Source: Deltaproteobacteria bacterium (GTDB taxonomy: Bacteria > JAEEML01). Taken from it: a stretch of 5,893 nucleotides of DNA. Position 1 is the first letter of the stretch. Each line of letters begins with the position of its first letter. Shown here piece after piece: positions 5,452 to 5,893 of this stretch. The stretch spans positions 1 to 5,893 of the forward strand of contig JAEEML010000181.1 of assembly GCA_016283195.1 (NCBI GenBank), given 5' to 3'. The translations under genes and the position numbers were made by a program. The notes under the pieces were generated by a model. It made no database searches. It saw only the letters and a program-made list of their open reading frames with translations, and had not been told where the DNA came from.

Positions 5452-5711
5452 TGAAGAAAATCTGGTTCGATGAAGCTTGGGAAGATTATCTATATTGGCA
5501 ATCACAAGATAAAAAGACATTAAAGCGCATAAATGCCCTGATAAAAGATATTGAGCGGAGCGGTTTTGACCAGGGAATCGGCAAACCGGAACCCTTAAAA
5601 GAAAACCTGAGTGGTTTCTGGAGCCGAAGAATTGATGATGTCAACCGCTTTGTTTACAAGGTTGAGGATGGCATTTTGCAGATAGTTTCCTGTAAAGGTC
5701 ATTACAATTAG
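5451..5711 (+). CDS. YoeB/Txe-family mRNA interferase toxin
   Basis: An 86-residue protein closely resembling E. coli YoeB along its whole length: MKKIWFDEAWEDYLYWQ, then the KINELIKD-like segment RINALIKD, then GKPEPLKENLSGFWSRRI, and an ending CKGHYN. Catalytic positions are retained: Glu47, Arg66 and His84-Tyr85, equivalent to Glu46, Arg65 and His83-Tyr84 of YoeB. YoeB toxins bind the ribosomal A site and cleave translated mRNA. The ATG at 5451 is chosen over an in-frame TTG at 5448 because it gives the canonical family start, overlaps the antitoxin stop (TGATG) and has GAGGT (5440-5444) 6 nt upstream, all typical of translational coupling. No frameshift or missing residue is seen, so the toxin is probably active. 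Confidence 0.95.
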   Translation: MKKIWFDEAWEDYLYWQSQDKKTLKRINALIKDIERSGFDQGIGKPEPLKENLSGFWSRRIDDVNRFVYKVEDGILQIVSCKGHYN

Positions 5712-5756
5712 TCATATGGCCGTCATGGCCGCCTCCGGTTTTGCCCATGATATACA

Positions 5757-5784
5757 AGAGAGCGCAATTTTGGCGGCGCTCTTT
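5757..5784 (+). terminator. Hairpin straddling left end of repeat copy 3
   Basis: AGAGAGCGC (5757-5765), a 10-nt loop, then GCGCTCTTT (5776-5784): a 9-bp stem with one G-U, starting 45 nt after the toxin stop. The 3' arm is the left end of repeat copy 3. The T residues lie within the stem, so it is only a tentative terminator for the toxin-antitoxin operon. A weaker pair (TCATGG 5723-5728 with CCATGA 5745-5750) lies between it and the toxin. Confidence 0.4.
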
Positions 5785-5845
5785 AAGCTGCCCAAAAACT
5801 CGGCGCGGAAAGGGTGAAAGTGTGCTATAATGCGCGGCGGAGGTG
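5772..5845 (+). repeat. Promoter-bearing dispersed repeat, copy 3
   Basis: The longest copy: GGCGGCGCTCTTTAAGCTGC at the left, core 5802-5841 identical to copy 1, ending GGAGGTGC as in copy 2. The extended -10 TGCTATAAT has TATAAT at 5826-5831. GGAGG here would serve as a ribosome binding site, but no start codon follows at suitable spacing before the window ends. What it drives therefore lies beyond the edge or uses a longer leader. Confidence 0.85.
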
Positions 5846-5857
5846 CCTGCGCCTGAA

Positions 5858-5869
5858 AGCCGGCCGGCT
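5858..5869. other. 12-bp perfect GC-rich palindrome
   Basis: AGCCGGCCGGCT is fully self-complementary and lies 13 bases after the end of repeat copy 3, in the probable leader of the transcript from that copy. It could be a protein-binding site or part of a leader hairpin; the window ends too soon to tell. Confidence 0.3.
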
Positions 5870-5893
5870 CTAAAAGGTAAGCCAATTTAATAT

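Overview
The window looks like chromosomal DNA from a low-to-mid GC Gram-positive-type bacterium (Bacillota). The evidence is the strong AAGGAGG-type Shine-Dalgarno sites, a GTG start, extended -10 promoters of the form TGCTATAAT, and a gene set common in anaerobic gut Firmicutes: a butanol-dehydrogenase-like iron alcohol dehydrogenase, a flavoredoxin-like flavoprotein and a DUF4143 ATPase. A Negativicutes member is possible, but this is an impression and not shown by the sequence. No rRNA, tRNA, IS element or phage gene is visible.

Layout: (1) nt 3-593 is the 3' part of a metallo-beta-lactamase-fold hydrolase whose start lies outside the window. (2) nt 595-660 is the first of three copies of a roughly 70-bp repeat containing an extended -10 promoter. 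(3) nt 748-3227 is a + strand unit: a TetR-family regulator with its own promoter and a 23-bp near-perfect dyad over the -35, an iron-dependent alcohol dehydrogenase 12 nt downstream, and a flavin reductase/flavoredoxin-like protein 71 nt after that. It reads as a self-regulated redox or aldehyde/electrophile-response operon; the inducer and substrate are unknown. (4) nt 3228-3508 is non-coding, with tandem hairpins between convergent transcription units. (5) nt 3509-4849 on the minus strand is a complete DUF4143-type AAA+ ATPase with a PD-(D/E)XK-like C-terminal motif. Its promoter region carries a 33-bp-period array of TTGCA-N6-TGCAA elements. (6) nt 5151-5711 is a type II toxin-antitoxin operon (YefM-like C-terminus antitoxin, YoeB/Txe toxin) whose promoter and ribosome binding site come from repeat copy 2. 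(7) nt 5772-5845 is repeat copy 3, reading toward the right edge, where no start codon for its target is seen.

The most unusual features are non-coding. The repeat puts the same promoter (38-40 of 40 identical core positions) in three places, each time with a hairpin-capable left end. The ATPase has a helically phased array in front of it, with a related fourth element on the toxin-antitoxin side of the same intergenic region. The proteins themselves belong to known families. I do not see a convincing wholly new multi-gene system, but the repeat and the array merit genome-wide comparison.
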